Positions 1 through 7,975 of a stretch of DNA of 64,000 nt are shown piece by piece (within the stretch, counting starts at the first letter, position 1; every line of letters starts with the position of its first letter). The stretch is taken from assembly GCA_964558975.1 (NCBI GenBank), contig CAZLFQ010000002.1, positions 248,001 to 312,000 on the forward strand. Direction: 5' to 3'. The translations under genes were made by a program, and so were the position numbers. The notes under the pieces are model-generated. The model had not been told where the DNA came from. It did not search any database and saw nothing but the letters and a program-made list of their open reading frames with translations. This stretch comes from CAZLFQ01 sp964558975. GTDB taxonomy: Bacteria; Pseudomonadota; Alphaproteobacteria; Rickettsiales; Midichloriaceae.

Positions 1-2
1 TT

Positions 3-551
3 GATGGATTGATTTTAACTGGCGGTGATTTCGACATCCACCCGAAATTCTATGGAGAAGAAATAACTAGCGCCAAAGTCTCTACAAAAGATTCTAGAAC
101 CAAGTTTGAAATGGAAATTTGTAAGAAAAGTATTGAGAAAAAAATACCAATTCTTGGTATTTGCGCCGGCCATCAGTTAATAAACGTCGTGCTTGGAGGG
201 AGTCTACATCAACATATTCCTGACTCTATTCCTAATCATCTAGTTCACGAGCAGCCCGCTCCAAAACATTTACCCCATCATGATATTGAAGTTGTAAAGG
301 GATCAATGCTTCATAAAATAGTTGGCAACGAAAAATATAAAGTTAATAGCACCCATCACCAAGCTGTTAAAAAACTTGGCAAAGATCTAATTGTAAGCTC
401 TAAAGCTTCCGATGGAGTAATTGAGAGCATTGAACATGTATCTCATCCCTTCTGTATTGGCGTAGAATGGCATCCAGAATATTTAGCTTGTAAAGAAGAT
501 GAGTTATTAATCGAATCATTTGTGACGGCGTGTAAAAATGGAAACAGCTAG
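3..551 (+). CDS. Class I glutamine amidotransferase, PuuD-like (5' end outside window)
   Basis: Probable gamma-glutamyl-GABA hydrolase type (peptidase C26) amidase, which hydrolyses gamma-glutamyl amide bonds in the cytoplasm. The frame is open to the window edge: the codons before the apparent TTG at 9 read Asp-Gly, giving DGLILTGG.DI.P..Y, the usual early motif of this family, so the true start lies upstream. The nucleophile Cys is in ILGICAGHQLIN (residue 52 counted from position 9) and the His/Glu pair is in GVEWHPE (H156, E158). The 3' end overlaps the next gene by 14 bases, suggesting cotranscription. Family assignment is firm; the substrate is inferred from similarity to PuuD. Confidence 0.85.
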   Translation, partial: DGLILTGGDFDIHPKFYGEEITSAKVSTKDSRTKFEMEICKKSIEKKIPILGICAGHQLINVVLGGSLHQHIPDSIPNHLVHEQPAPKHLPHHDIEVVKGSMLHKIVGNEKYKVNSTHHQAVKKLGKDLIVSSKASDGVIESIEHVSHPFCIGVEWHPEYLACKEDELLIESFVTACKNGNS

Positions 552-1236
552 AATCGCGAAGATAATAGCTCGCGCAGGTTACTGCTCTCGTAGAGATGCA
601 GAGAAATTGATTCTTGAAGGTAAAGTTAAGTTGAATGGCAAACTTGTAACTTCACCAGCTCTGAATGTAACCATAAATGATGATATCAGCATAGAAGGCA
701 AACTACTGAGCAAAGTTAGCAATGAAAGATTATGGCTTTTTTATAAACCTGTTGGCGTTATTACTACTCATAAAGATCCTCAAGGTCGTCAAACCGTATT
801 CGATATTTTACCTAAAAGTATGCCTAGAGTTGTTTCTGTTGGCAGACTTGATTTAAATACTGAAGGTCTTTTGTTACTCACAAACAGCGGTGAATTAGCG
901 CGTAAATTTGAACTGCCATCTAACGGTTTGAAAAGAATCTATAGATGCAGAGTTTTTGGTAAACTGACCCCATCTATAATATCAGCTTTAGCAAAAGGAA
1001 TTACGATTGATGGACTTCAATACGGCAAAATTATTGTTAAACCTGAGAAAGATCAAAGCAGTATGAACAACTGGGTTTCAGTTGAATTAACCGAAGGAAA
1101 GAATCGTGAAATAAGAAAAGTATTTGAGTATTTTGACTTGAGGGTAAACAGACTCATCAGAACTAATTACGGGCAATATAGTTTAGAAGGTTTAAAAATT
1201 GGGGAAGTTAGAGAAGTAAAGATTTTAAGAGATTAA
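538..1236 (+). CDS. rluB: rRNA pseudouridine synthase, RsuA/RluB family
   Basis: Isomerises a uridine in ribosomal RNA to pseudouridine. An N-terminal S4 RNA-binding domain (about residues 4-50, ARAGYCSRRDAEKLI) precedes the catalytic domain, whose motif VGRLDLNTEGLLLLTN carries the catalytic Asp (D104). At 232 residues it has the normal length of the RsuA/RluB/RluE/RluF group. RluB (23S rRNA) is the usual alphaproteobacterial member, but the sequence alone does not fix the target site. The start codon overlaps the preceding amidotransferase gene by 14 bases. Confidence 0.85.
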   Translation: METARIAKIIARAGYCSRRDAEKLILEGKVKLNGKLVTSPALNVTINDDISIEGKLLSKVSNERLWLFYKPVGVITTHKDPQGRQTVFDILPKSMPRVVSVGRLDLNTEGLLLLTNSGELARKFELPSNGLKRIYRCRVFGKLTPSIISALAKGITIDGLQYGKIIVKPEKDQSSMNNWVSVELTEGKNREIRKVFEYFDLRVNRLIRTNYGQYSLEGLKIGEVREVKILRD

Positions 1237-1300
1237 TGTTTCTTTACTTATTATGAGAAATCGTAAATTATGTGTGACAAGTCAGGCGCTAAATTGTACT

Positions 1301-1312
1301 TGATACGTATCA
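1301..1312. promoter_or_regulatory. Perfect 12-bp palindrome upstream of higB, possible operator
   Basis: TGATACGTATCA is a perfect palindrome 17 bases before the higB start codon. HigA antitoxins bind palindromes overlapping their own promoters, so this is a reasonable candidate operator. No second copy is visible nearby; the assignment is inferred from position. Confidence 0.4.
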
Positions 1313-1329
1313 CGTAATATGCTACTATA

Positions 1330-1611
1330 ATGATAAGAACCTTTAAATGCAAAGAAACAAAGCAAGTTTTTCAAGGCATATCCTCAAGAAAATTTCCTAG
1401 AGATATACAAAAACGAGCTTTAATCAAACTAAGGATGATCGATGCATCTAAAGTGTTGACTGACTTAAAGAGTCCTCCCAGTAACTTTCTAGAGCTTTTA
1501 AAAGGCAATAGAAAAGGCTGTTATAGTATTAGAGTTAATGATCAATGGCGAATTTGCTTTAAATGGAAGGATAATGAAGCTTATGAAGTTGAAATATGTG
1601 ACTATCATTAA
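1330..1611 (+). CDS. higB: HigB-type toxin (RelE/ParE superfamily mRNA interferase)
   Basis: Toxin of a type II toxin-antitoxin pair; HigB proteins cleave mRNA on the ribosome. The 93-residue protein has the HigB pattern: an N-terminal MIRTFKCK strand, LELLKGNRKGCYSIRVN and the C-terminal core DQWRICFKW. It lies directly before a HigA-like antitoxin gene with an 8-base gap, the toxin-first order typical of higBA. No Shine-Dalgarno is visible before the ATG and TATAAT overlaps the start, so the transcript may begin very close to the start codon or further upstream. Confidence 0.85.
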   Translation: MIRTFKCKETKQVFQGISSRKFPRDIQKRALIKLRMIDASKVLTDLKSPPSNFLELLKGNRKGCYSIRVNDQWRICFKWKDNEAYEVEICDYH

Positions 1612-1619
1612 GGGGAAGA

Positions 1620-1970
1620 ATGACCAAGTATATTGAAAATCCACATCCAGGAGAAATTCTAAAATATGACTTTTTAGAACCACTAGGCCTTAGTCAAAAC
1701 AAATTAGCTAAGTTAATATCTGTTCCAGCTAATAGGATTCATGAAATAGTAAGCGGTGACAGAGGTATAACAGCTGAGACTGATTTAAAACTATGTGCAT
1801 TTTTTGGATTATCTGATGGATATTTTTTACATTTACAAGATTCATACGAGATAATGGAAGCACACCGTCGTATACCTCTAGCCAAGAGCATAGCGGATAT
1901 AAAAAACACTATAAGACCTAAATTCTTCTTCAATACAAAAAGTAGCGTAGAAAAATCAGCTCAAGCTTAA
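1620..1970 (+). CDS. higA: HigA-type antitoxin, XRE helix-turn-helix
   Basis: Antitoxin that binds the HigB toxin and represses the operon. The 116-residue protein starts with the family signature NPHPGEIL, followed by an XRE-type helix-turn-helix (about residues 22-65: GLSQNKLAKLISVPANRIHEIVSG). A GGGGAAG ribosome-binding site ends just before its ATG. The stop codon overlaps the stop codon of convergent yebC (shared TTAA at 1967-1970), so no independent terminator fits between them. Confidence 0.88.
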   Translation: MTKYIENPHPGEILKYDFLEPLGLSQNKLAKLISVPANRIHEIVSGDRGITAETDLKLCAFFGLSDGYFLHLQDSYEIMEAHRRIPLAKSIADIKNTIRPKFFFNTKSSVEKSAQA

Positions 1971-2683
1971 AACTCACAATTACTTATAACCGTTTGCACG
2001 TCATCTGAATCCTCTAGAGCGTCAATTAGCTTCTGAATTTTTTCCATACCTTCTGCATCCAAGATAGTCAAGGTTAGCGGTTTCCAAGTTAGCTGTGAGC
2101 TATCAGCAGGACCGTACTTAGCTTCCAGACCATCTCTTACTGCGCCAAACGATTCTGGCTCACAAATAATTTCATGACATTCATCGTATGTTGCGCAATC
2201 ACTTGCGCCTACTTCAAGAGCTGATTCAAACATTTGCTCTTCCGTGGCAACAGTCTTAGGATAAACAATTAAACCGATTCTATTGAACAAAAAATTCACG
2301 CTTCCTGTCTCGCCTAATGATCCACCATATTTAGTAAATAGGGACCTCACCTCAGCAGCAGTTCTATTCCTACTGTCTGTTAATGCCTCAACAATTACTG
2401 CGATTCCATTTGGTCCATATCCTTCATAGCGAATCTCTTCAAAACTCTCTGCATTTGCTGGATTTATTGCTTTATCCATTGCATTTTGAATTCTATCCTT
2501 CGGAATATTAACAACTTTTGCTGCATTAATCGCTGCCCTAAGTCTTGGATTATAAGCTGGATCTGGCCCTGCTTTAGCAGCTACAAAAACTTCTCTTAGT
2601 AACTTTGTGAATAACTTTGCCCTTTTTGCATCTTGCGCACCTTTCCTGTGCATAATATTCTTAAACTGCGAGTGACCTGCCAC
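1967..2683 (-). CDS. yebC: YebC/PmpR family protein
   Basis: Widely conserved protein, long annotated as a transcription regulator; family members have more recently been linked to translation of proline-rich stretches, and the mitochondrial relative TACO1 is a translation activator. The protein begins with the hallmark MAGHSQFKNIMHRKGAQDAKRAK and continues with PRLRAAINAAK and YEGYGPNG, then two alpha/beta domains. At 238 residues it is of standard length. It is convergent with higA and overlaps it by 4 bases. Confidence 0.93.
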   Translation of the reverse strand: MAGHSQFKNIMHRKGAQDAKRAKLFTKLLREVFVAAKAGPDPAYNPRLRAAINAAKVVNIPKDRIQNAMDKAINPANAESFEEIRYEGYGPNGIAVIVEALTDSRNRTAAEVRSLFTKYGGSLGETGSVNFLFNRIGLIVYPKTVATEEQMFESALEVGASDCATYDECHEIICEPESFGAVRDGLEAKYGPADSSQLTWKPLTLTILDAEGMEKIQKLIDALEDSDDVQTVISNCEF

Positions 2684-2798
2684 TGTTCCTACCTCATATA
2701 ATTCGAGCTATATAATAACTTCATAGAACTAATTCTCAAGAAATATTGCATAATATTGCTATTTTGATATTCTTACCCTAATTGAACAAATTATTATC

Positions 2799-3413
2799 AT
2801 GACAAAAAAACTAGACAGCTTAATAAAACACTTAAAAGAATCAAAAATTGAAGGATTGGTCCAAAGTACATCAATCTCACATAGCGAACTATCTTTAGAC
2901 GTATCTAAAGATTCTCTGATCTCAGTCCTTGATTTTCTAAAGAAAGACAGCAAATCACATTTCACTCAACTAGTAAGTATTTGTGGTGCTGACTATCCTC
3001 AGAATCCTAAAAGATTTGAAGTTATCTACAATCTACTAAGTCTAAAACATAACCAAAGAATCCGTGTGAAAGTTGCCCTTGGTTATGATGAGATTCTTCC
3101 GACTTCTTCTGAATTATTTATTAATGCTGTATGGTATGAGAGAGAAGTTTGGGATATGTACGGAATTATGTTTGCGAACAATCCTGACTTAAGAAGAATT
3201 CTAACTGATTACAATTTTGAGGGACATCCTTTGCGCAAAGATTTCCCTTTAACAGGAAATGTGGAAGTGCGTTATGACCTTGAACAAAAGAAAGTAGTTT
3301 ATGAACCAGTGACTTTGACACAAGAATTTAGAAATTTTGATTTTATGAGTCCTTGGGAAGGAACAAATTATGTTCTTCCAGGGGATGAAAAAGCAACGAA
3401 AGAAGGAAAATGA
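2799..3413 (+). CDS. nuoC: NADH-quinone oxidoreductase subunit C
   Basis: 30-kDa peripheral-arm subunit of respiratory complex I at the inner membrane. The family signature is present: EREVWDMYGI (residues 114-123) followed by GHPLRKDFPL (142-151). The 204-residue length is normal for alphaproteobacteria. No other nuo gene is in the window; ubiA follows with a 4-base ATGA overlap, tying complex I to quinone synthesis. The separation from nuoD is unusual compared with a complete nuo operon. Confidence 0.92.
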   Translation: MTKKLDSLIKHLKESKIEGLVQSTSISHSELSLDVSKDSLISVLDFLKKDSKSHFTQLVSICGADYPQNPKRFEVIYNLLSLKHNQRIRVKVALGYDEILPTSSELFINAVWYEREVWDMYGIMFANNPDLRRILTDYNFEGHPLRKDFPLTGNVEVRYDLEQKKVVYEPVTLTQEFRNFDFMSPWEGTNYVLPGDEKATKEGK

Positions 3414-4318
3414 CATTAGACAGCATATTAGATTACTTCGAACCAAAATCTCGCCAAATAGGCAAATTTGTTAGAAGCAATCCCTATACTAGATTGATGC
3501 GATTAGACAAACCTGTTGGCATCTATTTAGTCTTACTTCCAGCACTATGGGCAATCGCTTTTGCCGCTGATAACATCTTCTGGATGACATGGCTATTTTT
3601 AGTATTCACAGCAGGCGCAGTAATTATAAGAGGCGCAGGCTGTGTCCTAAATGACATCGCAGATATTGAGCTTGATAAGAAAGTTGAGCGGACAAAGTCT
3701 CGACCTTTAGCAAGTGGAGAACTTTCTAAGAAAGACGCTTACAAATTTTTATTCATGCTTCTTGGCTCAGGCTTTCTTTTACTTTTGACACTACCTTTTA
3801 ACGTAATGTTAATTGGTTTGCTTTCAATTTTTCCTATTGCTGCTTATCCCTATTTTAAAAGATTCACTTTTTACCCTCAAGTGATGCTTGGATTTGTATT
3901 TAATTTGGGAATATTTATGGGATGGTACTCAGCAGATTATAAACCATCTATAGTACCTTTTGTATTATATGCAGGCTGCATATGCTGGACTATCGCCTAC
4001 GATACAATCTATGCTCATCAAGATAAAACGGATGATCTTGTGGCCGGCATTATGTCTCTGGCTATAAAACTCGGAGTCGATACTAAAAAAGTTATCTGGA
4101 AACTTTATTTAATGACAATAATTTTACTAGGAATAACAGGTATGAACTCACATATGAACTTTATGTTCTATATAGCAATGGCAATTGGCGCATACCACTT
4201 GTATTGGCAAGTTGAGACTCTAGACATCAACAACCCAAAAGACTGTCATAACAAATTTACATCAAATGTGCAATTTGCCGTGATAATTCTAGTTGGGATA
4301 TTGTTGGGTAGAATATAA
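3410..4318 (+). CDS. ubiA: 4-hydroxybenzoate polyprenyltransferase
   Basis: Integral membrane prenyltransferase that attaches the polyprenyl tail to 4-hydroxybenzoate in ubiquinone synthesis. Both aspartate-rich Mg-diphosphate sites are visible: NDIADIELD at residues 81-89 and YDTIYAHQDKTDD near residue 200. Multiple hydrophobic segments and a length of 302 residues fit the family. The start overlaps the nuoC stop by 4 bases (ATGA), indicating translational coupling. It is convergent with dnaB, 1 base apart. Confidence 0.93.
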   Translation: MTLDSILDYFEPKSRQIGKFVRSNPYTRLMRLDKPVGIYLVLLPALWAIAFAADNIFWMTWLFLVFTAGAVIIRGAGCVLNDIADIELDKKVERTKSRPLASGELSKKDAYKFLFMLLGSGFLLLLTLPFNVMLIGLLSIFPIAAYPYFKRFTFYPQVMLGFVFNLGIFMGWYSADYKPSIVPFVLYAGCICWTIAYDTIYAHQDKTDDLVAGIMSLAIKLGVDTKKVIWKLYLMTIILLGITGMNSHMNFMFYIAMAIGAYHLYWQVETLDINNPKDCHNKFTSNVQFAVIILVGILLGRI

Positions 4319-4319
4319 A

Positions 4320-5801
4320 TCAGCTCGGCATTATAAGAACTGTGTCTTTATCCAAATTCGCAAAGCCAGTTGTGCGGGTGTCGAAGCGCAAGCTCACATT
4401 TCCGATTGGGCCATTTCTTTGTTTTGCAATGATGACTTCGGCGATGTTTTTTGCGCGCTCCATTTCCTCTTGCCACTGGTGGAATTTATCATCACCATGT
4501 TGCGGCATCTTACGCGATAAATAATATTCTTCACGGTAAATAAACATCACCACGTCCGCATCTTGCTCGATGTTTCCACTTTCCCTTAAGTCAGAAAGTT
4601 GTGGGCGTTTATCATCACGAGATTCTACAGCCCTTGATAATTGCGAAAGTGCAATCACAGGGATATCAAGCTCCTTTGCAATCGCTTTTAGGCCTTGGGA
4701 TATCTCACCTATCTCCTGCACCCTATTTCCTTCTGAGGATGCATTTGTGCCGCGCAGTAACTGCAAGTAATCGACGACTATCAATCCTAAGTTATGTTGT
4801 CTCTTCATTCGACGTGCACGAGTTCTTACTGCCGAGATTGTAAGAGCTGGTGTATCATCAATAAATATTGGTGTTTCATTTAGCTCGGTACTTTCTTTCA
4901 GGAGTGTTGAAAATTCTTCTTTAGTGATGTTACCAATCCTAATTCTACTACCATCAATTCCTGTTTTAATTGAGAGCAACCTTGCAGCAATTTGCTCTGC
5001 TGCCATCTCGAGGGAGAATACGCCAACGCTTTTTTTCTTTTCGTTTTTTTCTAACTTTTCATTGAGAAACTCTATAGCTGCATTAAGAGCAATATTGATT
5101 GCTAGTGAGGTTTTACCCATTGAAGGACGCGCCGCTAAAATTAGTAAATCGGAATTCTGCAAACCACCAAGTAGCTTGTCTAAATCGATGTAACCTGTCG
5201 TAACACCATTAACATCCCCACCGCGTTTTCTCGCTAAATCTATTCTGCGTAGAGCTTCGTTTAGTGTCCCTTTAAGTTGGACAAATCCAGAGTCACTCGA
5301 TCCTTCAGATGCTAAGTTAAAAAGTCTTTGTTCAGTTTTTTCAATTAAGTTTTGTGCAGTTGTGTTGATGTCTTTTTCGTAGGACTCATTAACCGCGTCT
5401 TGTCCTATTTCGATTAGATTTCTGCGAATTGCCGTATCATAAATTTCTTTTGCAAAGTGAGATAGGTTTATGATCGTAGAAGCATTTACAGAAAGTTTTA
5501 AAAGGTAATCAAGACTAGTAACGCCTGATTTTTCAATAGCTTCTTCCTTATCAAAAAAGCTTTTCAAAGTTATTGGTGAACCAATAACTCCACGCTCCAT
5601 ACATTTAATAATCGCTTCATAAATCTTTTTATGAATTGGAACATAAAAATGTTCTGGCAGTAGAAAATCGCCAACTTTATTGACGTGCTCATTGTTATTT
5701 AGGAATGCACCAAGAACCGCTTGCTCTGCTTCTATATTGCACGGCAGTGAGCGAAAAGTACTATCAGCTTTTATTTCTAAATCTAGGTTCCTAGCTTCCA
5801 T
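4320..5801 (-). CDS. dnaB: Replicative DNA helicase DnaB
   Basis: Hexameric helicase that unwinds DNA ahead of the replication fork. The N-terminal DnaB domain (about 17-120) carries CNIEAEQAVLGAFL; the RecA-like ATPase domain has Walker A ARPSMGKTS (224-232) and the Walker B-containing segment LIVVDYLQLL near residue 345, plus a typical SQLSRAVESRDDKRPQLSDLRESG-type region. The 493-residue length is normal. No intein is present. Its start lies inside the 3' end of hemE (11-base overlap), so the two are probably cotranscribed. Confidence 0.95.
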   Translation of the reverse strand: MEARNLDLEIKADSTFRSLPCNIEAEQAVLGAFLNNNEHVNKVGDFLLPEHFYVPIHKKIYEAIIKCMERGVIGSPITLKSFFDKEEAIEKSGVTSLDYLLKLSVNASTIINLSHFAKEIYDTAIRRNLIEIGQDAVNESYEKDINTTAQNLIEKTEQRLFNLASEGSSDSGFVQLKGTLNEALRRIDLARKRGGDVNGVTTGYIDLDKLLGGLQNSDLLILAARPSMGKTSLAINIALNAAIEFLNEKLEKNEKKKSVGVFSLEMAAEQIAARLLSIKTGIDGSRIRIGNITKEEFSTLLKESTELNETPIFIDDTPALTISAVRTRARRMKRQHNLGLIVVDYLQLLRGTNASSEGNRVQEIGEISQGLKAIAKELDIPVIALSQLSRAVESRDDKRPQLSDLRESGNIEQDADVVMFIYREEYYLSRKMPQHGDDKFHQWQEEMERAKNIAEVIIAKQRNGPIGNVSLRFDTRTTGFANLDKDTVLIMPS

Positions 5802-6825
5802 AATTTCTTACTGTATCAATAAGAATTTCAACATTTTCAATTTTAGTTTCTGGCAACATTCCGTGCCCTAAATTAATAATTGTTCTGTTAAAATCCACCT
5901 CCTCCAGAAATTTTTCCACCTCATTTTTTACAATATTTGGTTCGGTTAATAGCAATGCGTTGTCGATGTTACCTTGCAGAGCAACATCTTTCAAATTGCC
6001 ATTTGCCCAAGATAGCGGGGTATATTGATCAAGCGCTACAGCATCAACTTTCGTTTGCTCAACATAGTGCTTGTACATCACACCAGCTTTCCTAGGAAAA
6101 CCAATTATTGGAATATTTGGGTATTTCTGTTTCAAGGAGCTTACTATTTTTTTAGTCGGTAATGCAACCCATTTTTTAAATTCCTTTTCCGTTAGTACTC
6201 CACACCATGAATCAAATATCTTTATAACCTCGGCGCCTGCTTCGATCTGCATGTTCAGATAAATTATCGTAGATTCGACAATCGCATCAATTAAGTTGGA
6301 AAATTCTTTCTCGTTCTCATATGCGAATTTTTTTGGAGTGATAAAATCTTTCGAACCTCCGCCTTCAATCATGTATGCAGCGATAGTCCAAGGTGCTCCA
6401 GCAAAACCAATTAGGGTTTTATTTGGATGCTTTTTTTTCATCTCAGAACTAACTATCGAGACGGTTTTAGCAATTTTTTCATACACTTGTAGATTTGTGT
6501 TTTTATATTTTTCAACATCACTGGGTGAATTTATTTTGCCAAGAACTGGTCCTTTTTTTTCTTCAAATTCAACTTTCATACCCATTGCAAATGGTACAAT
6601 TAGAATATCTGAAAAAAGAATTGCGGCATCAATGTCAAATCTATCAAGTGGTTGCAGAGTTACTTCCGCTGCTGAATCTGGAGTCATACAGAATTCAATA
6701 AAATTTGAAAAGTTTTTACGAACGTTTCTGTATTCTGGCAAATATCTACCTGCCTGCCTCATAAACCAAATAGGTGATCTATCAGCTTTTTCATTTCTCA
6801 AAATTTGCAACAAAGGTTTAGTCAT
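5791..6825 (-). CDS. hemE: Uroporphyrinogen decarboxylase
   Basis: Decarboxylates uroporphyrinogen III to coproporphyrinogen III in heme synthesis. The protein has the N-terminal signature PIWFMRQAGRYLPEYR (about residues 18-33) and the GFAGAPWT motif, with 344 residues as expected. The 5' end faces the AT-rich gap described as a candidate oriC; in Caulobacter and Rickettsia prowazekii the chromosomal origin also lies next to hemE. dnaB follows with an 11-base overlap. Confidence 0.95.
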   Translation of the reverse strand: MTKPLLQILRNEKADRSPIWFMRQAGRYLPEYRNVRKNFSNFIEFCMTPDSAAEVTLQPLDRFDIDAAILFSDILIVPFAMGMKVEFEEKKGPVLGKINSPSDVEKYKNTNLQVYEKIAKTVSIVSSEMKKKHPNKTLIGFAGAPWTIAAYMIEGGGSKDFITPKKFAYENEKEFSNLIDAIVESTIIYLNMQIEAGAEVIKIFDSWCGVLTEKEFKKWVALPTKKIVSSLKQKYPNIPIIGFPRKAGVMYKHYVEQTKVDAVALDQYTPLSWANGNLKDVALQGNIDNALLLTEPNIVKNEVEKFLEEVDFNRTIINLGHGMLPETKIENVEILIDTVRNYGS

Positions 6826-7151
6826 TACTTAAATAATATATTTCTATTAAAGAGTTATTTTTATTATTAGGGATGTTGATATGTTAATTACTTTTAATCA
6901 ACAGTTATTCTACATGATTATTAACATTATTTCTACTACAGTCATCGCGAGCGAAGCGTGGCGATCCTGACCTTATTTTACTTGTTTGCTTCAGCAAGAC
7001 TAACAATGACAAAATTAACTTACCAACACTACTAACAATTAAGAACTTTTATTTATACACGTGTTAGAAACTGCCATTTAAATCTCTTAGAAAATTGCAA
7101 AATTGTTAGTAATGTTTTTCAACAAAGTTATGAAGAGAGTTATCAACAGAG
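6826..7151. other. oriC: Candidate origin of replication (oriC) next to hemE
   Basis: AT-rich gap of 326 bases without an open reading frame. It holds four sites within one mismatch of TTATCAACA: TTATCAACA at 7140-7148, TAATCAACA at 6895-6903, TTTTCAACA at 7116-7124, and ATATCAACA on the minus strand at 6874-6882. TTATCAACA is one base from the consensus DnaA box TTATCCACA. Position next to hemE matches described origins in Caulobacter and Rickettsia prowazekii, and parS sites lie 17-19 kb away. A TTAA-N6-TTAA at 6884-6897 resembles but does not match the CtrA site spacing (N7). A palindromic repeat (6941-7010) is inserted in the middle. Not proven; no GC-skew computation was possible. Confidence 0.5.
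6941..7010. repeat. REP/MITE-like palindromic repeat with GCGAGCGAAGCGTGGCGATC core
   Basis: A 70-base element with imperfect terminal inverted repeats GTCATCG and CAATGAC, starting GTCATCGCGAGCGAAGCGTG. Its GC content is clearly above the surrounding AT-rich DNA. Very similar GTCATTGCGAGCGAAGCGTGGC-type repeats are scattered through many intracellular alphaproteobacterial and other genomes; I recognise the type but see only this copy in the window. Confidence 0.65.
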
Positions 7152-7975
7152 TTATTGACATTGTTGTTGGTCTGAAAAAAGATTTATAATTTCTTTTTCA
7201 ATATTTAGAACTTCAGGTCTTGCTTGTCTTAAAGAATAATCAGTATTTGGATATATAGTTTTAAAGTTAAGGGGTATAATACGCATAAATGGTGTATAAT
7301 CACATAGAAAAATAAAATCTATTCCTTCTGATATTTCCATTATAGATCTATCTTTTTGAGCTTCACACCACTTATTTTTTTCGTCTGAGAGAGTTTCTCC
7401 TAAAACTGCATGTGAGAACTCCATTTCTAAATCTGTATTTTTTGATTTTAGATTTGAATGCACCGAACAAAATACAAGAATTTTTATATCTTCTTTACAA
7501 GCCGTTTTTAAAAGTTGCTTCTTCTTTTCTCTAATCGATTCTCTGATTTTAGCATCATCTTATCATTTTTCGCAGGCGGAGATTTTACTGAACTATCAAT
7601 TAAGCCCGAGTCATTTAGAGTATACTCGACTTTTCCTGATAAGGTCTCATCAGCTTCAGGTGTATTGATACACTTGCATTCGCATGCCACTCTTTTATTT
7701 TGAATTTGGAATAATAGATCTATCTGACCGTTTGAGGATGTTTCGGATTTAGAGATGACATTCTTGGATTTTAGAAATACATAAATATATAATTCAAACA
7801 GTAGATTTAAGAAATGATTCTGACTATTAAATTTAGCTTTGAATTTTTTCCCAGGATTCAAATTAATATATGCTGATTCTAGCTCATTAATATTTTTCTC
7901 ATTTAATTTAAGATTTTGCCAAATTTTGAAATCAATTGAGTTTTGATCACCCTTGAATTTAGTATTAAACAACAC
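7152..7975 (-). pseudogene. Frameshifted PD-(D/E)XK nuclease-like gene
   Basis: Two consecutive minus-strand frames (7508-7975 and 7152-7463) look like one gene of about 274 residues broken by a one-base frameshift. The first frame has a nuclease-like core, NGQIDLLFQ (D86) then ACECKC (E99, K101), matching the D...ExK pattern of restriction-type nucleases. Near 7559-7563 the sensible reading passes to another frame, which then reads DDAKIRESIREKRKQLL and runs without a stop through a GTG at 7463 to the stop at 7152. The first frame instead ends in a short basic tail and stops at 7508. The partner or target is unknown. A sequencing error or recoding could also explain it. Confidence 0.6.

Noticed and set aside
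1326..1331. TATAAT as the higB -10 box
   Set aside because: It overlaps the higB start codon, which would place the transcription start inside the gene, and HigB homologues begin at this Met.
6296..6832. Plus-strand open frame of 178 codons
   Set aside because: Antisense shadow of hemE; no start signal and low-complexity Phe/Ser/Ile composition.
6884..6897. CtrA binding site in the candidate origin
   Set aside because: TTAA-N6-TTAA has spacing one base short of the consensus TTAA-N7-TTAA and occurs easily by chance in AT-rich DNA.
7500..7570. Programmed frameshift in the nuclease-like gene
   Set aside because: No canonical slippery heptamer followed by a structured stimulator is visible at the switch point near 7560, so decay or sequence error is simpler.
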